Assembly (NCBI RefSeq): GCF_017309585.1
Contig: NZ_CP071321.1
Coordinates: 3,740,001 to 3,804,000, forward strand
Source: Nitrogeniibacter aestuarii
GTDB lineage: Bacteria; Pseudomonadota; Gammaproteobacteria; Burkholderiales; Rhodocyclaceae
Reading direction: 5' to 3'
DNA length: 64,000 nt
The position numbers and the translations under genes were made by a program. Below the pieces are notes generated by a model, which was not told where the DNA came from, did no database searches, and saw only the letters and a list, made by a program, of their open reading frames with translations. Position 1 is the stretch's first letter. Every line of letters begins with the position of its first letter. Positions 38,733 to 46,783 of this stretch are shown piece by piece.

Positions 38733-39302
38733 ATGAAGAGAATCCTCATTGCCTTCCTCTGCGCACTGACCACATTGGGCTCACATGCCGCCACTAGCGT
38801 CGCAGGGATCACATTCGCCGACACAAGCACCGTGAGCGGAAATCCGCTTGTGCTCAATGGCGCGGGCCTGCGCAAAAAATTCTTTTTCGATGTCTACGCG
38901 GCAGGCCTCTACCTGCCGGCCAAGGCATCCGACAGCCGCCGAATCATTAGTGCCGACGTGACCAAACGGATCGACATCACCCTGCTGCGCAACGTTTCCG
39001 CTGAAAAATTTGTCGCCTCGCTCCAGGAGGGCCTGAAAAACAACCAGGATGCCGCGACGCTGGCCGCCCTGAAACCGAGGATGGACGCCTTCTCGGCCAT
39101 ACTGCTGAGCCTCAAGGAAGCCCGCGAAGGGCAGCGCTACCAAATGGATTATGTGCCTGGCAAAGGGACGCAGTTGCTTGTTGACGGCAATCCGGTCGGC
39201 GACCCGATCGCCGGCGCCGACTTTTACGCCGCACTCCTGAGTGTCTGGATCGGTGAGCATCCCGCCCAGACCGATCTCAAGGCAGCTCTGCTCGGCCAGT
39301 AG
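38733..39302 (+). CDS. Exported chalcone-isomerase-like protein
   Basis: A 189-residue protein with a signal peptide (MKRILIAFLCALTTLGSHA) and a mature domain of the bacterial chalcone-isomerase-like family: VAGITFADTSTVSGNPLVLNGAGLRKKFFFDVYAAGLYLP near the start, RIDITLLRNVSAEKFVASLQEGL in the middle, and DFYAALLSVWIGEHPAQTDLKAALLG at the end. Bacterial members are not known to isomerise flavonoids; fatty-acid binding has been proposed for the fold. The ATG at 38733 follows AGGAGA. Periplasmic location is inferred. Confidence 0.9.
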   Translation: MKRILIAFLCALTTLGSHAATSVAGITFADTSTVSGNPLVLNGAGLRKKFFFDVYAAGLYLPAKASDSRRIISADVTKRIDITLLRNVSAEKFVASLQEGLKNNQDAATLAALKPRMDAFSAILLSLKEAREGQRYQMDYVPGKGTQLLVDGNPVGDPIAGADFYAALLSVWIGEHPAQTDLKAALLGQ

Positions 39303-39471
39303 CATTTCGCGTCTGCGCGTGACTGTGGCATAATCTGACGCATTCTGGCGCTCATAGGGCGCCTTTGCCGTTTTTGCTCTGGGGTAGAGCAATCGGGTCG
39401 GCGTGGCCTTCGGGCCGCGCCGCACCCACCTCCAGTTGCCCCGCAGGCGCATCCCCGCGCACAATACTCCC

Positions 39472-39945
39472 ATGGATTTTCAGGCCGTTATCCCGACACC
39501 GTTTGGTGCGCTCGGCATCAGGTGCGACCTGCAGCACATCGACGAGATCCGATTCCTGCCTCACGGCAGCCCCTATGTGCCGGCACAGAATGCACTGGCC
39601 GAACGCGCCGTCGCGCAGCTTCGCGACTGGCTGCAATCGCCATGCACTGAATTCGACTTGCCATTGCGCGCCAGCGGGACTGCCTTTCAGCAGCGTGTGT
39701 GGCAGGCCATCTCGGGTATCGGTATCGGCAAGGTACTGACGTATGGTGAAATCGCCCGGCAGTTGAACAGCGCTGCGCAAGCCGTCGGGCAGGCCTGCGG
39801 TGCCAACCCCTACCCGATTCTCGTCCCGTGTCATCGCGTCGTTGCCCGACAGGCGCTCGGAGGCTTTGCAGGACACCGTGCGGGCTATCTCATCGAGACC
39901 AAGCAATGGCTCCTGCAGCACGAAGCGATACACGCCCTGCGCTGA
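39472..39945 (+). CDS. ogt: Methylated-DNA--protein-cysteine methyltransferase
   Basis: Ogt/MGMT repairs O6-alkylguanine by irreversible transfer to a cysteine. The 157-residue protein has the helix-turn-helix DNA-binding part (QRVWQAISGIGIGKVLTYGEIA), GQACGANPYPILVPCHRVVA with the acceptor Cys120 in PCHRV, and GGFAGHRAGYLIETKQWLL. There is no Ada transcription-factor domain. It overlaps xerD by 40 bp. The gene symbol could also be written mgmT; the family is certain. Confidence 0.95.
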   Translation: MDFQAVIPTPFGALGIRCDLQHIDEIRFLPHGSPYVPAQNALAERAVAQLRDWLQSPCTEFDLPLRASGTAFQQRVWQAISGIGIGKVLTYGEIARQLNSAAQAVGQACGANPYPILVPCHRVVARQALGGFAGHRAGYLIETKQWLLQHEAIHALR

Positions 39946-40841
39946 CGCAGGAGAATCAGATCGAACTGGATGCATTCTGCGACAGCCTCTGGCTGGAGGA
40001 CGGCCTGGCGCGCAATTCCATCGAGGCCTACCGCCGCGATCTGACGCAGTTTGCGCATTGGCTACAGCAGGAACAACGCGCACCGCTGCTGAGCGCATCG
40101 ACCGAATCACTCCAACGCTACCTGGCTGAATTCGCACAGCGCTCCAAACCCGCGAGCCAACGCCGCCTGCTGTCGGCATGGCGGCGCTTCTTTCAACGCC
40201 AGCTTCGCGACGGACGGGTAACCCACGACCCGAGTGCGCCGATCGATTCCCCGCTGCCCGGGCATCGCTTCCCAAAAACCCTCTCCGAGTCAGCCGTCGA
40301 CGCGCTCCTCAATGCACCGGACACCGGGAGCGCGCTCGGCATGCGGGATCGCACCATGCTCGAGTTGCTCTACGCCACCGGCTTGCGCGTCAGCGAATTG
40401 GTCGGTCTCAGCACATTCCAGGTCAGCCTGAACGACGGGGCGCTCCGCGTCATGGGTAAGGGTTCGAAAGAGCGGCTGGTCCCGATCGGGCAGCAGGCCT
40501 GCGACTGGCTTGATGATTACACCCGGGGCGCGCGCTTGCAGATACTTGAGCACCGCCAAAGCGAAGCACTTTTCGTGACCCGACAGGGCGGCCCGATGAG
40601 CCGTCAGATGTTCTGGCGTCTGATCAAACGATACGGCGTACAGGCGGGCATTGCCGAAAACCAGCTGTCCCCGCACACCTTGCGCCATGCCTTTGCCACT
40701 CACCTGCTCAACCACGGTGCCGATCTGCGCGTGGTTCAACTGTTACTCGGCCATGCCGACATTTCGACAACACAGATATACACACACGTCGCCCGCGCAC
40801 GACTCAAGCAATTACATGCGATTCATCACCCGCGCGGCTGA
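39906..40841 (+). CDS. xerD: Site-specific tyrosine recombinase XerD
   Basis: XerD resolves chromosome dimers at dif with XerC. The 311-residue protein has the SAM-like N-terminal domain (LWLEDGLARNSIEAYRRDLTQFAHWL) and the catalytic domain with the RHRH-Y set: Arg in ATGLRVSELVGL, Lys in GKGSKERLVPIG, HTLRHAFATHLLNHGADLRVVQLLLGH, and nucleophile Tyr292 in TQIYTHV. The LWLE N-terminus and SELVGL favour XerD over XerC. The nearest in-frame ATG (39906) lies inside ogt; a slightly shorter N-terminus would fit E. coli better, but no better start codon is visible. It is not next to any phage genes. Confidence 0.94.
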   Translation: MAPAARSDTRPALTQENQIELDAFCDSLWLEDGLARNSIEAYRRDLTQFAHWLQQEQRAPLLSASTESLQRYLAEFAQRSKPASQRRLLSAWRRFFQRQLRDGRVTHDPSAPIDSPLPGHRFPKTLSESAVDALLNAPDTGSALGMRDRTMLELLYATGLRVSELVGLSTFQVSLNDGALRVMGKGSKERLVPIGQQACDWLDDYTRGARLQILEHRQSEALFVTRQGGPMSRQMFWRLIKRYGVQAGIAENQLSPHTLRHAFATHLLNHGADLRVVQLLLGHADISTTQIYTHVARARLKQLHAIHHPRG

Positions 40842-40852
40842 GGAATATACCC

Positions 40853-41344
40853 ATGAACGAGAAATACCCTGACACGCCGGCCACCCGTTTTTTAAAACAG
40901 CACAAGATCGCATTTGCGCCCTTTTTATACGCTTACGAGGATCACGGCGGCACCCGAGTCGCGGCGGAGTCACTCAATCTCCCCGAGCATGCCGTCATCA
41001 AGACACTGGTCATGGAAAACGAACTGGGCAAACCCCTGGTGGTGCTCATGCACGGAGACCGGGACGTGAACGTAAAAACACTGGCAACCGAGATCAACGC
41101 CCGCAGCGTGCATCCATGCAAACCCGATGTTGCCCAGAAACACACCGGCTATCAGGTCGGCGGAACATCCCCTTTCGGGCTGCGAAAACCAATGCCCGTC
41201 TTCCTTGAACGCAGCATCCTCGATCTGCCGCTCATCTATATTAATGGCGGAAAGCGTGGCTTTCTTGTCGGCATTCACGCACACGACCTGATGCAGTCCA
41301 TTTCGCCGACAACGATCAATGCCGCGAAAACGCCGCACGCCTGA
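40853..41344 (+). CDS. ybaK: Cys-tRNA(Pro)/(Cys) deacylase YbaK
   Basis: YbaK-type editing proteins hydrolyse Cys-tRNA-Pro, protecting against ProRS errors. The 163-residue protein has TPATRFLKQHKIAFAPF at the start, EHAVIKTLVMENE with the conserved lysine, VLMHGDRDVNVKTLA, GYQVGGTSPFGLRKPMPVFLE and YINGGKRGFLVGI. It begins 11 bp after xerD stops and is probably co-transcribed. Confidence 0.93.
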   Translation: MNEKYPDTPATRFLKQHKIAFAPFLYAYEDHGGTRVAAESLNLPEHAVIKTLVMENELGKPLVVLMHGDRDVNVKTLATEINARSVHPCKPDVAQKHTGYQVGGTSPFGLRKPMPVFLERSILDLPLIYINGGKRGFLVGIHAHDLMQSISPTTINAAKTPHA

Positions 41345-41545
41345 CTTATGCAAATGCATTATTTTACAAATGATATGTTTTAAATCCTGTTGATAATCCA
41401 AAAGTATTAATGCAGAATCAAGGCGCTCTCTCGTTCAATTGACTGCGTCCGTTTTTTTAAATGATGCTTTCGAGATCGAGCATCGAGCGTCGTCACGGGA
41501 ATCCAACCGCTCGAATCGAGCGACATCAAACAACAAAGGCCTGAC
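41345..41545. promoter_or_regulatory. AT-rich upstream region of the H-NS-like gene
   Basis: About the first 120 bp are markedly AT-rich compared with the rest of the window (for example runs TTTTACAAATGATATGTTTT). Such tracts are preferred by H-NS proteins, so autoregulation is plausible. Several -35/-10 look-alikes occur (TTGATA, TTGACT) but none has a convincing partner. Confidence 0.5.
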
Positions 41546-41902
41546 ATGGATATCAAGCTGAACAAAATGAGCGTTGCGGAGTTGCGCCGCCTTCAGAGCA
41601 AGGTCGAAGCCGAGCTGAAGCGACGCGACGACACCGCCAAGAAAGAAGCGCTCAAAGCAATGAAGAAAATCGCCGCGGAGCACGGCGTTGCACTGAGCGA
41701 TGTGCTGGCAGAAGCCAAGCCCGAGGGTGCGAAGCCCAAGCGCACGCGCAAGGTATCACCGGCCAAGGGCAAGCGCGTTCCGGTGAAATACCGCAATCCG
41801 GCAGATCCGACGCAGGGCTGGACGGGTCGCGGTCGCAAGCCGCGCTGGGTTGACGCATGGCTGGCCGACGGCAAATCCCTGGACGAATTGCTCGTCAAGT
41901 AA
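41546..41902 (+). CDS. H-NS-family nucleoid protein (BpH3 type)
   Basis: A 118-residue DNA-binding protein. Residues 1-~50 form the coiled-coil oligomerisation part (MSVAELRRLQSKVEAELKRR); a lysine/proline-rich linker follows (KPKRTRKVSPAKGKRVPVKY). The C-terminal domain carries the core motif WTGRGRKPRWVDAWLADGKSLDELLV, where GRGRKP inserts into the AT-rich minor groove. These proteins silence AT-rich and horizontally acquired genes. A strong terminator isolates it as a single-gene unit. Confidence 0.95.
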   Translation: MDIKLNKMSVAELRRLQSKVEAELKRRDDTAKKEALKAMKKIAAEHGVALSDVLAEAKPEGAKPKRTRKVSPAKGKRVPVKYRNPADPTQGWTGRGRKPRWVDAWLADGKSLDELLVK

Positions 41903-41920
41903 GCCGCCATTCGCTGCTGA

Positions 41921-41958
41921 AAACAGAAAAGCCGCGTCACAGCGGCTTTTCTGTTTTT
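41921..41958. terminator. Bidirectional terminator between the H-NS-like gene and folB
   Basis: AAACAGAAAAGCCGC (41921-41935) and its exact reverse complement at 41942-41956 form a 15-bp stem with loop GTCACA, with T-rich tails on both strands. Confidence 0.93.
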
Positions 41959-41973
41959 TGCGAGAACGACGAG

Positions 41974-42348
41974 TCAGTCCGTATCGAAAATGGCACGGCC
42001 ATCGCGGCCGCGCTGAATGAACACGCCAACACGCCGCACATCCTTCATGATGCCGATCTTCGCGATGCGCAATTTCACCCATGGCGCGCCGAACTCGTCA
42101 AAAAGCATGGCAACCACGTGCTCTCCAAGCGTTTCGATCAGATTGAAATGGCGCTCGGCCAGGTCCTCGCGAATGCGCTTGATCACCTCGGCATAATCGA
42201 TCGTGTCGTCGATATCATCACGCTCGGCCGCTGCATCGGGCACACCGAACGTCAGATTCAGTTCAAGCACTTGCGGTGCGACGCGCTCCCGCGGATAAAT
42301 GCCGACCCGGGCCTTGACGCGCAACTCTTCGATGAAGATGAAATCCAT
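41974..42348 (-). CDS. folB: Dihydroneopterin aldolase
   Basis: FolB cleaves 7,8-dihydroneopterin to hydroxymethyl-dihydropterin in folate synthesis. The 124-residue protein has the family pattern: MDFIFIEELRVKARVGIYPRERVAPQ with the substrate-pocket glutamate, DTIDYAEVIKRIRE, FNLIETLGEHVVAMLF, and a late lysine (IMKDVRRVGVFIQR). Divergent from plsY, a common neighbour pair in proteobacteria. Confidence 0.95.
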   Translation of the reverse strand: MDFIFIEELRVKARVGIYPRERVAPQVLELNLTFGVPDAAAERDDIDDTIDYAEVIKRIREDLAERHFNLIETLGEHVVAMLFDEFGAPWVKLRIAKIGIMKDVRRVGVFIQRGRDGRAIFDTD

Positions 42349-42418
42349 ACAGACTTCCGACTAGAATTGCGAGCATTCTAGCTGAACGGGGCAATCAGAG
42401 CCGCCCTGCTATTTTCTG

Positions 42419-43015
42419 ATGACCACACTCACCCTTGTCTTCGTCGTTTTGGCCTACCTGATCGGCTCGGTGCCATTTGCCGTGCTCAGCAGCAAGATGT
42501 TCGGACTCGCCGACCCCAGGAGCTACGGATCGGGCAACCCGGGCGCAACCAACGTGTTGCGCTCAGGGAAGAAATCCGCCGCCATCCTGACACTGGTCGG
42601 TGATGCCCTCAAAGGCACGCTGGCCGTCTGGATCATGGCGCATTTCGGCTCATCCGCGCCGCTGGCCATTGCCCTGGCGGGACTGGCTGCATTCCTCGGC
42701 CACGTCTATCCGGTCACGCTCGGTTTCAAGGGTGGCAAAGGCGTTGCAACGGCGATCGGCGTATTGGGAGCGTTCAGCGGATGGCTGGCCTTGGCGTGCG
42801 CGGCCGTGTGGGCACTGGTCGCGCTGATCTTCAAATATTCGTCACTTGCGGCCTTGATGGCATCACTGGCCGCTCCGCTGATGGCCCACTTCCTGATCGG
42901 CGAACCCGCCATCACTGCAGCGTGCGTCATCATGGCGGCCCTGTTGATCTACCGCCATCTGACGAACATCAAACGCCTGATGGCGGGGACAGAACCCCGG
43001 ATCGGAAAGAAATAG
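42419..43015 (+). CDS. plsY: Glycerol-3-phosphate acyltransferase PlsY
   Basis: PlsY acylates glycerol-3-phosphate with acyl-phosphate at the inner membrane, the first step of phospholipid synthesis. The 198-residue protein has five membrane segments and the three motifs: AYLIGSVPFAVLSSK, GSGNPGATNVLR, and GHVYPVTLGFKGGKGVATAIG. Its end is 12 bp from the convergent tsaD end. The tsaD-plsY-folB cluster is widely conserved. Confidence 0.96.
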   Translation: MTTLTLVFVVLAYLIGSVPFAVLSSKMFGLADPRSYGSGNPGATNVLRSGKKSAAILTLVGDALKGTLAVWIMAHFGSSAPLAIALAGLAAFLGHVYPVTLGFKGGKGVATAIGVLGAFSGWLALACAAVWALVALIFKYSSLAALMASLAAPLMAHFLIGEPAITAACVIMAALLIYRHLTNIKRLMAGTEPRIGKK

Positions 43016-43027
43016 GCAATCGGCGAC

Positions 43028-44044
43028 TCAGCCCGCAGGCGCTGCGAGCGTATCGAGGGGCCAACGCGGCTTGACGGTGACAGCACCGTCCGTCTGGCCG
43101 CTCGCGCCCGCGGCAAACCGCATCGCCCCGGCAAACGCAATCATGGCACCGTTGTCCGTGCACAGCTCGGGTTCAGGGTAGAAAACCCGCCACTGGCGCC
43201 GCCGCGCCATTTCGTCGAGCGCCGCGCGCAGGGCTCGGTTGGCCCCGACGCCGCCGGCCACCACCAGCCGGGACATGCCGGTGTTTTTCAAGGCCTGGCG
43301 CGCCTTGCGGGACAACACGTCAATCACGGCCGACTGAAACTCCGCCGCCACATCTTCCGACGCATGACGACCGTCTCTGAGCGCCGTCATCACCGCCGTC
43401 TTCAATCCGCTGAAACTGAAGTTCAGGTCACCCGAGTGGATCATCGGTCGCGGCAGATTGACCCGCCCTGCCACGCCTTTGTCAGCCAGCGCAGCCAGTG
43501 CAGGGCCGCCGGGGTACGGCAGCCCCATGAGCTTTGCGGTTTTATCGAAAGCCTCACCCGCGGCATCGTCGACCGATTCACCCAGCAAGGTGTATTCGCC
43601 CACACCGGTCACAGCCATCAGCTGGGTATGTCCGCCCGACACCAGTAGGGCGACAAACGGGAACGCGGGCGGTTCGGCAGAAAGCAAAGGGGAGAGCAAA
43701 TGCCCTTCCAGATGGTGTATTGGCAGTGAGGGTACGCCAAGGGCCGCCGCCATCGCCTCGGCGGTACCGGCCGCCACCAGGAGGGCCCCTGCCAGCCCCG
43801 GCCCGGCGGTGTAGGCGATACCATCCAAGTCCGCCAGCGCAAGACCGGCATCATCAAGCACCTGCCGGACCAGCGCCGGCAAGCGGCGCACATGATCTCG
43901 GGACGCCAACTCGGGCACCACGCCACCATAGGCGGCATGCAGGTCAATTTGTGAATGCACCCGGTGCGCCCGCAACCCTGCTTGGGTGTCGTACACCGCA
44001 ACCCCGGTTTCGTCGCAAGAACTCTCCAGCCCCAAAACAATCAT
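43028..44044 (-). CDS. tsaD: tRNA threonylcarbamoyl transferase TsaD
   Basis: TsaD, with TsaB and TsaE, places the t6A modification at position 37 of ANN-decoding tRNAs. The 338-residue protein starts VLGLESSCDETGVAVYD and has GIAYTAGPGLAGALLVA, the metal-binding histidines in PIHHLEGHLLSP, FVALLVSGGHTQLM, GLPYPGGPAL and VAGGVGANRALR. It is divergent from rpsU, as in E. coli (tsaD next to rpsU-dnaG-rpoD). Confidence 0.97.
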   Translation of the reverse strand: MIVLGLESSCDETGVAVYDTQAGLRAHRVHSQIDLHAAYGGVVPELASRDHVRRLPALVRQVLDDAGLALADLDGIAYTAGPGLAGALLVAAGTAEAMAAALGVPSLPIHHLEGHLLSPLLSAEPPAFPFVALLVSGGHTQLMAVTGVGEYTLLGESVDDAAGEAFDKTAKLMGLPYPGGPALAALADKGVAGRVNLPRPMIHSGDLNFSFSGLKTAVMTALRDGRHASEDVAAEFQSAVIDVLSRKARQALKNTGMSRLVVAGGVGANRALRAALDEMARRRQWRVFYPEPELCTDNGAMIAFAGAMRFAAGASGQTDGAVTVKPRWPLDTLAAPAG

Positions 44045-44115
44045 GACGACCTCACTGAATGACGCGCCATTTTAACGCGGCAGACAAACGGCCTCGAAAA
44101 AACCCGCATGTGGAC

Positions 44116-44144
44116 TTGGCATTTGCTGCGTACACGAATATAAT
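44116..44144 (+). promoter_or_regulatory. Strong sigma70 promoter of the macromolecular synthesis operon
   Basis: TTGGCA (44116-44121) and a perfect TATAAT (44139-44144) are 17 bp apart, about 40 bp upstream of the rpsU ATG. This is the best consensus promoter seen in the window. Confidence 0.85.
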
Positions 44145-44184
44145 GCACGGCTTTCAGTCCAAATTTCAGGCGAAGGAACAGGCA

Positions 44185-44397
44185 ATGCCGGGCATCCGCG
44201 TTAAAGAAAACGAGCCGTTTGAGGTCGCAATCCGTCGCTTCAAGCGCACCATCGAAAAGGCAGGCACGCTGACTGAGCTGCGTTCCCGCGAGTTCTACGA
44301 AAAGCCGACCGCTGAGCGCAAGCGCAAGCTGGCCGCCGCAGTGAAGCGCCATCACAAGCGCCTGCGCAGCCAGATGCTGCCGCCGAAGATGTACTGA
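44185..44397 (+). CDS. rpsU: 30S ribosomal protein S21
   Basis: S21 helps the 30S subunit select mRNA during initiation. The 70-residue protein is the standard size and sequence: PGIRVKENEPFEVAIRRFKR, REFYEKPTAERKRK, and the basic C-terminus KRHHKRLRSQM. The ATG at 44185 gives the family start; GAAGGA lies upstream. It is the first gene of rpsU-yqeY-dnaG-rpoD and is followed by a strong terminator that should cut expression of the downstream genes relative to S21. Confidence 0.97.
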   Translation: MPGIRVKENEPFEVAIRRFKRTIEKAGTLTELRSREFYEKPTAERKRKLAAAVKRHHKRLRSQMLPPKMY

Positions 44398-44420
44398 GCC
44401 TTAACAGGCCAGTCATCCCG

Positions 44421-44461
44421 CCACGACCGGCGCAGCCAACGCTGCGCTCGTCGTGGTTTTT
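44421..44461 (+). terminator. Terminator/attenuator between rpsU and yqeY
   Basis: CCACGAC..GCGCAGC pairs with GCTGCGC..GTCGTGG (44421-44456) around a CAAC-type loop with one 2x2 internal mismatch, followed by TTTTTGCG. The E. coli rpsU-dnaG-rpoD operon has an equivalent partial terminator that lowers dnaG relative to rpsU, so partial read-through is expected here. Confidence 0.9.
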
Positions 44462-44487
44462 GCGTTTAACGGTCAGGAGTTTTTGCC

Positions 44488-44934
44488 ATGTCCCTCAAAG
44501 TACAGATCCAGGACGACATGAAGGCAGCCATGCGCGCGCGCGACAGCGAGCGCCTATCGGCCCTGCGCTTCCTGCTTGCCAATATCAAGCAGAAGGAAGT
44601 GGACAGCCAGGCCGAGCTGGACGATGCCGGCGTCACGGCCGTGATTGAAAAGCAACTCAAACAGCGCAAGGATTCGGCCAAGCAGTACGCCGACGCCGGC
44701 CGCACCGATCTGGCCGACAAGGAAAACTTCGAGATCACCGTTCTTGAGGCCTACATGCCCGAGCAGATGTCCGAAGCCGATATCGACGCTGCCATCGCAC
44801 GGGCCATGGCCGAGACAGGCGCAAAAGCCCCCGCCGACATGGGCAAATTGATGGGCAAGCTCAAAGGCGATCTGGCGGGCAAGGCCGACATGGGCGCCGT
44901 CTCCGCACGCGTCAAGCAAGCACTGGCCGGTTGA
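44488..44934 (+). CDS. GatB/YqeY domain protein
   Basis: A 148-residue YqeY-family protein: an N-terminal helical part (LKVQIQDDMKAAMRARDSERLSALRFLLANIKQKEVD) and a C-terminal GatB-like tail domain (ENFEITVLEAYMPEQMSEADIDAAI, MGKLMGKLKGDLAGKADMGAVSARVKQAL). The tail resembles the tRNA-binding domain of the GatB amidotransferase subunit, so tRNA-related function is suspected, but the role is unproven. Its place between rpsU and dnaG is a common arrangement outside enterics. Confidence 0.93.
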   Translation: MSLKVQIQDDMKAAMRARDSERLSALRFLLANIKQKEVDSQAELDDAGVTAVIEKQLKQRKDSAKQYADAGRTDLADKENFEITVLEAYMPEQMSEADIDAAIARAMAETGAKAPADMGKLMGKLKGDLAGKADMGAVSARVKQALAG

Positions 44935-44950
44935 ATCCGGCCGATCTGCC

Positions 44951-46735
44951 GTGATTCCACAGTCCTTCATCCAGGACCTGCTCGCTCGCGTCGACATCGT
45001 CGACGTGATCGAGCGCCATGTACCGCTCAAGAAAAAGGGCGCGAACTATTTCGCCTGCTGCCCCTTCCACGGTGAAAAATCGGCATCGTTTTCCGTGAGC
45101 CCCTCGAAACAGTTCTACCACTGCTTCGGTTGCGGCGCCCACGGCAGCGCCATTGGCTTCTTGATGGAATACGCAGGCCTGGGCTACGTGGAAGCCATTC
45201 ATGAGCTTGCTCGGCAACTGGGCGTTGAAGTCCCTGAAGAGAAACGATACGGCCAGCGGGAGCATGCGCCGGCCAACCGCTCACTGACAGATCTGATGAG
45301 CCAGGCGGCGCGCTTCTATCGGGAACAACTAAAGAACGCACCCAGGGCCATTGACTATCTCAAGGCCCGCGGACTGACCGGCCAGGTTGCCGCACGTTTC
45401 GGCATCGGTTATGCGCCGGACGGCTGGCAGTCGCTCGAAAAGGTCGTGTCTCAGTACAGCGATCCGGCACTGCTCGAGGCCGGCCTCGTCATCGAGAATG
45501 ACCAAGGTCGCCGCTACGACCGTTTTCGCGATCGAATCATGTTCCCCATCCTCGATTCGCGTGGCAACGTCATTGGATTTGGCGGCCGGGTGCTGGACAA
45601 GGGCGAGCCGAAATACATGAATTCGCCGGAAACACCCTTGTTCGAAAAAGGCCGCGAGCTCTACGGCCTGTACCAGGCACGCCAGTCGATTCGGGCCGAG
45701 AATACCGCCATCGTGGTCGAGGGCTACATGGACGTGGTGGCACTGGCGCAGCATGGCGTGCAGAACGCCGTTGCCACACTCGGCACCGCAACCACGGCAA
45801 CTCACATCCAGAAGCTGTTCCGGCTGGTCGATCGCGTGACCTTCTGCTTCGACGGTGACGCAGCCGGCAGAAAGGCGGCCTGGCGGGCCCTCGAAAATGC
45901 GCTCGAAGCATTGAGCGACAACAAACAGATCGGCTTCCTGTTCCTGCCCGAGGAACACGATCCGGATTCGTTCGTTCGTGAAGCCGGCGCAGACACGTTC
46001 CGGGCGCTCGCGGACAAGGCGGCACCGCTGACTGAATTCCTGCTCGACGGACTGGCGGGCGATCTCGACATGCGCACAGCCGAGGGCCGCGCCCAGTTCG
46101 CCCATGCCGCGCAACCCCTTGTGATGCGGGTCGGCGCCCCCATGTTGAGATTACAGCTGGTCAAATCCGTGGCGCAGCGATGCGCCCTGGGCGAAGCCGA
46201 GCTGATGCAGGCATGGGGCATCACTCCACCACCAACCCAATTCAAGTCACGCAAAGGTGCACCGCCACAGAGACCACGCGGACCGCGTCGCCCACCGTCT
46301 CCGCTGGAGACAACGCTGCTGCGTATTGTCGTCAGACACCCTGCGTGGGCGGCTCGATTGCCGGCAGAGCTGATTCCGGATGCGTCCGATGAAGGCCGCG
46401 CCCTGGTGGGCATCATCGATGCCATCAGCGTGGGCGACCTGGGGAACGACACCCGGCTGGGCACTTTGCTGGAGCACTTCCGCAACACCCCCCACGAGCC
46501 CGTGCTCACCCGCTTCTGTGTCGAGGAGGCGGATGAAGTGATCGCGGATGACGTGGTTGAAACCCTGTTTCTCGACACGATTGAAAAAATGCATGCCCAA
46601 GTCCTGCAGGAAGAGTTCGCCTCCCTGCAGGCCCGCGCCGCGAGTCTGAGTCCGGAGGAGCAAAAGCGATACGCCCAGCTCATCCAGCAACGACGAGGGA
46701 ACCCACACGGGCAACCCAAAGTCTCAGATTCGTAA
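44951..46735 (+). CDS. dnaG: DNA primase
   Basis: DnaG makes RNA primers at the fork. The 594-residue protein has an N-terminal CHC2 zinc finger (Cys37, His40, Cys58, Cys61), the TOPRIM core (residues ~255-345) with VVEGYMDVVALAQHG and FCFDGDAAGRKAAWRALE, and a C-terminal helicase-binding domain. It starts at GTG 44951 (MIPQSFIQDLLARVDIVDVI), 16 bp after yqeY. A proline/arginine-rich linker (about residues 425-450) separates core and C-terminal domain. Confidence 0.97.
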   Translation: MIPQSFIQDLLARVDIVDVIERHVPLKKKGANYFACCPFHGEKSASFSVSPSKQFYHCFGCGAHGSAIGFLMEYAGLGYVEAIHELARQLGVEVPEEKRYGQREHAPANRSLTDLMSQAARFYREQLKNAPRAIDYLKARGLTGQVAARFGIGYAPDGWQSLEKVVSQYSDPALLEAGLVIENDQGRRYDRFRDRIMFPILDSRGNVIGFGGRVLDKGEPKYMNSPETPLFEKGRELYGLYQARQSIRAENTAIVVEGYMDVVALAQHGVQNAVATLGTATTATHIQKLFRLVDRVTFCFDGDAAGRKAAWRALENALEALSDNKQIGFLFLPEEHDPDSFVREAGADTFRALADKAAPLTEFLLDGLAGDLDMRTAEGRAQFAHAAQPLVMRVGAPMLRLQLVKSVAQRCALGEAELMQAWGITPPPTQFKSRKGAPPQRPRGPRRPPSPLETTLLRIVVRHPAWAARLPAELIPDASDEGRALVGIIDAISVGDLGNDTRLGTLLEHFRNTPHEPVLTRFCVEEADEVIADDVVETLFLDTIEKMHAQVLQEEFASLQARAASLSPEEQKRYAQLIQQRRGNPHGQPKVSDS

Positions 46736-46783
46736 TATAATTTTCTGTTTTTCCGACTTCGCTCGAAGACTCCGAGGAGCACC

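Noticed and set aside
39906..40841. Tyrosine recombinase as sign of an integrated element
   Set aside because: Sequence and neighbours fit housekeeping XerD; no att repeats, phage or transposon genes are nearby.
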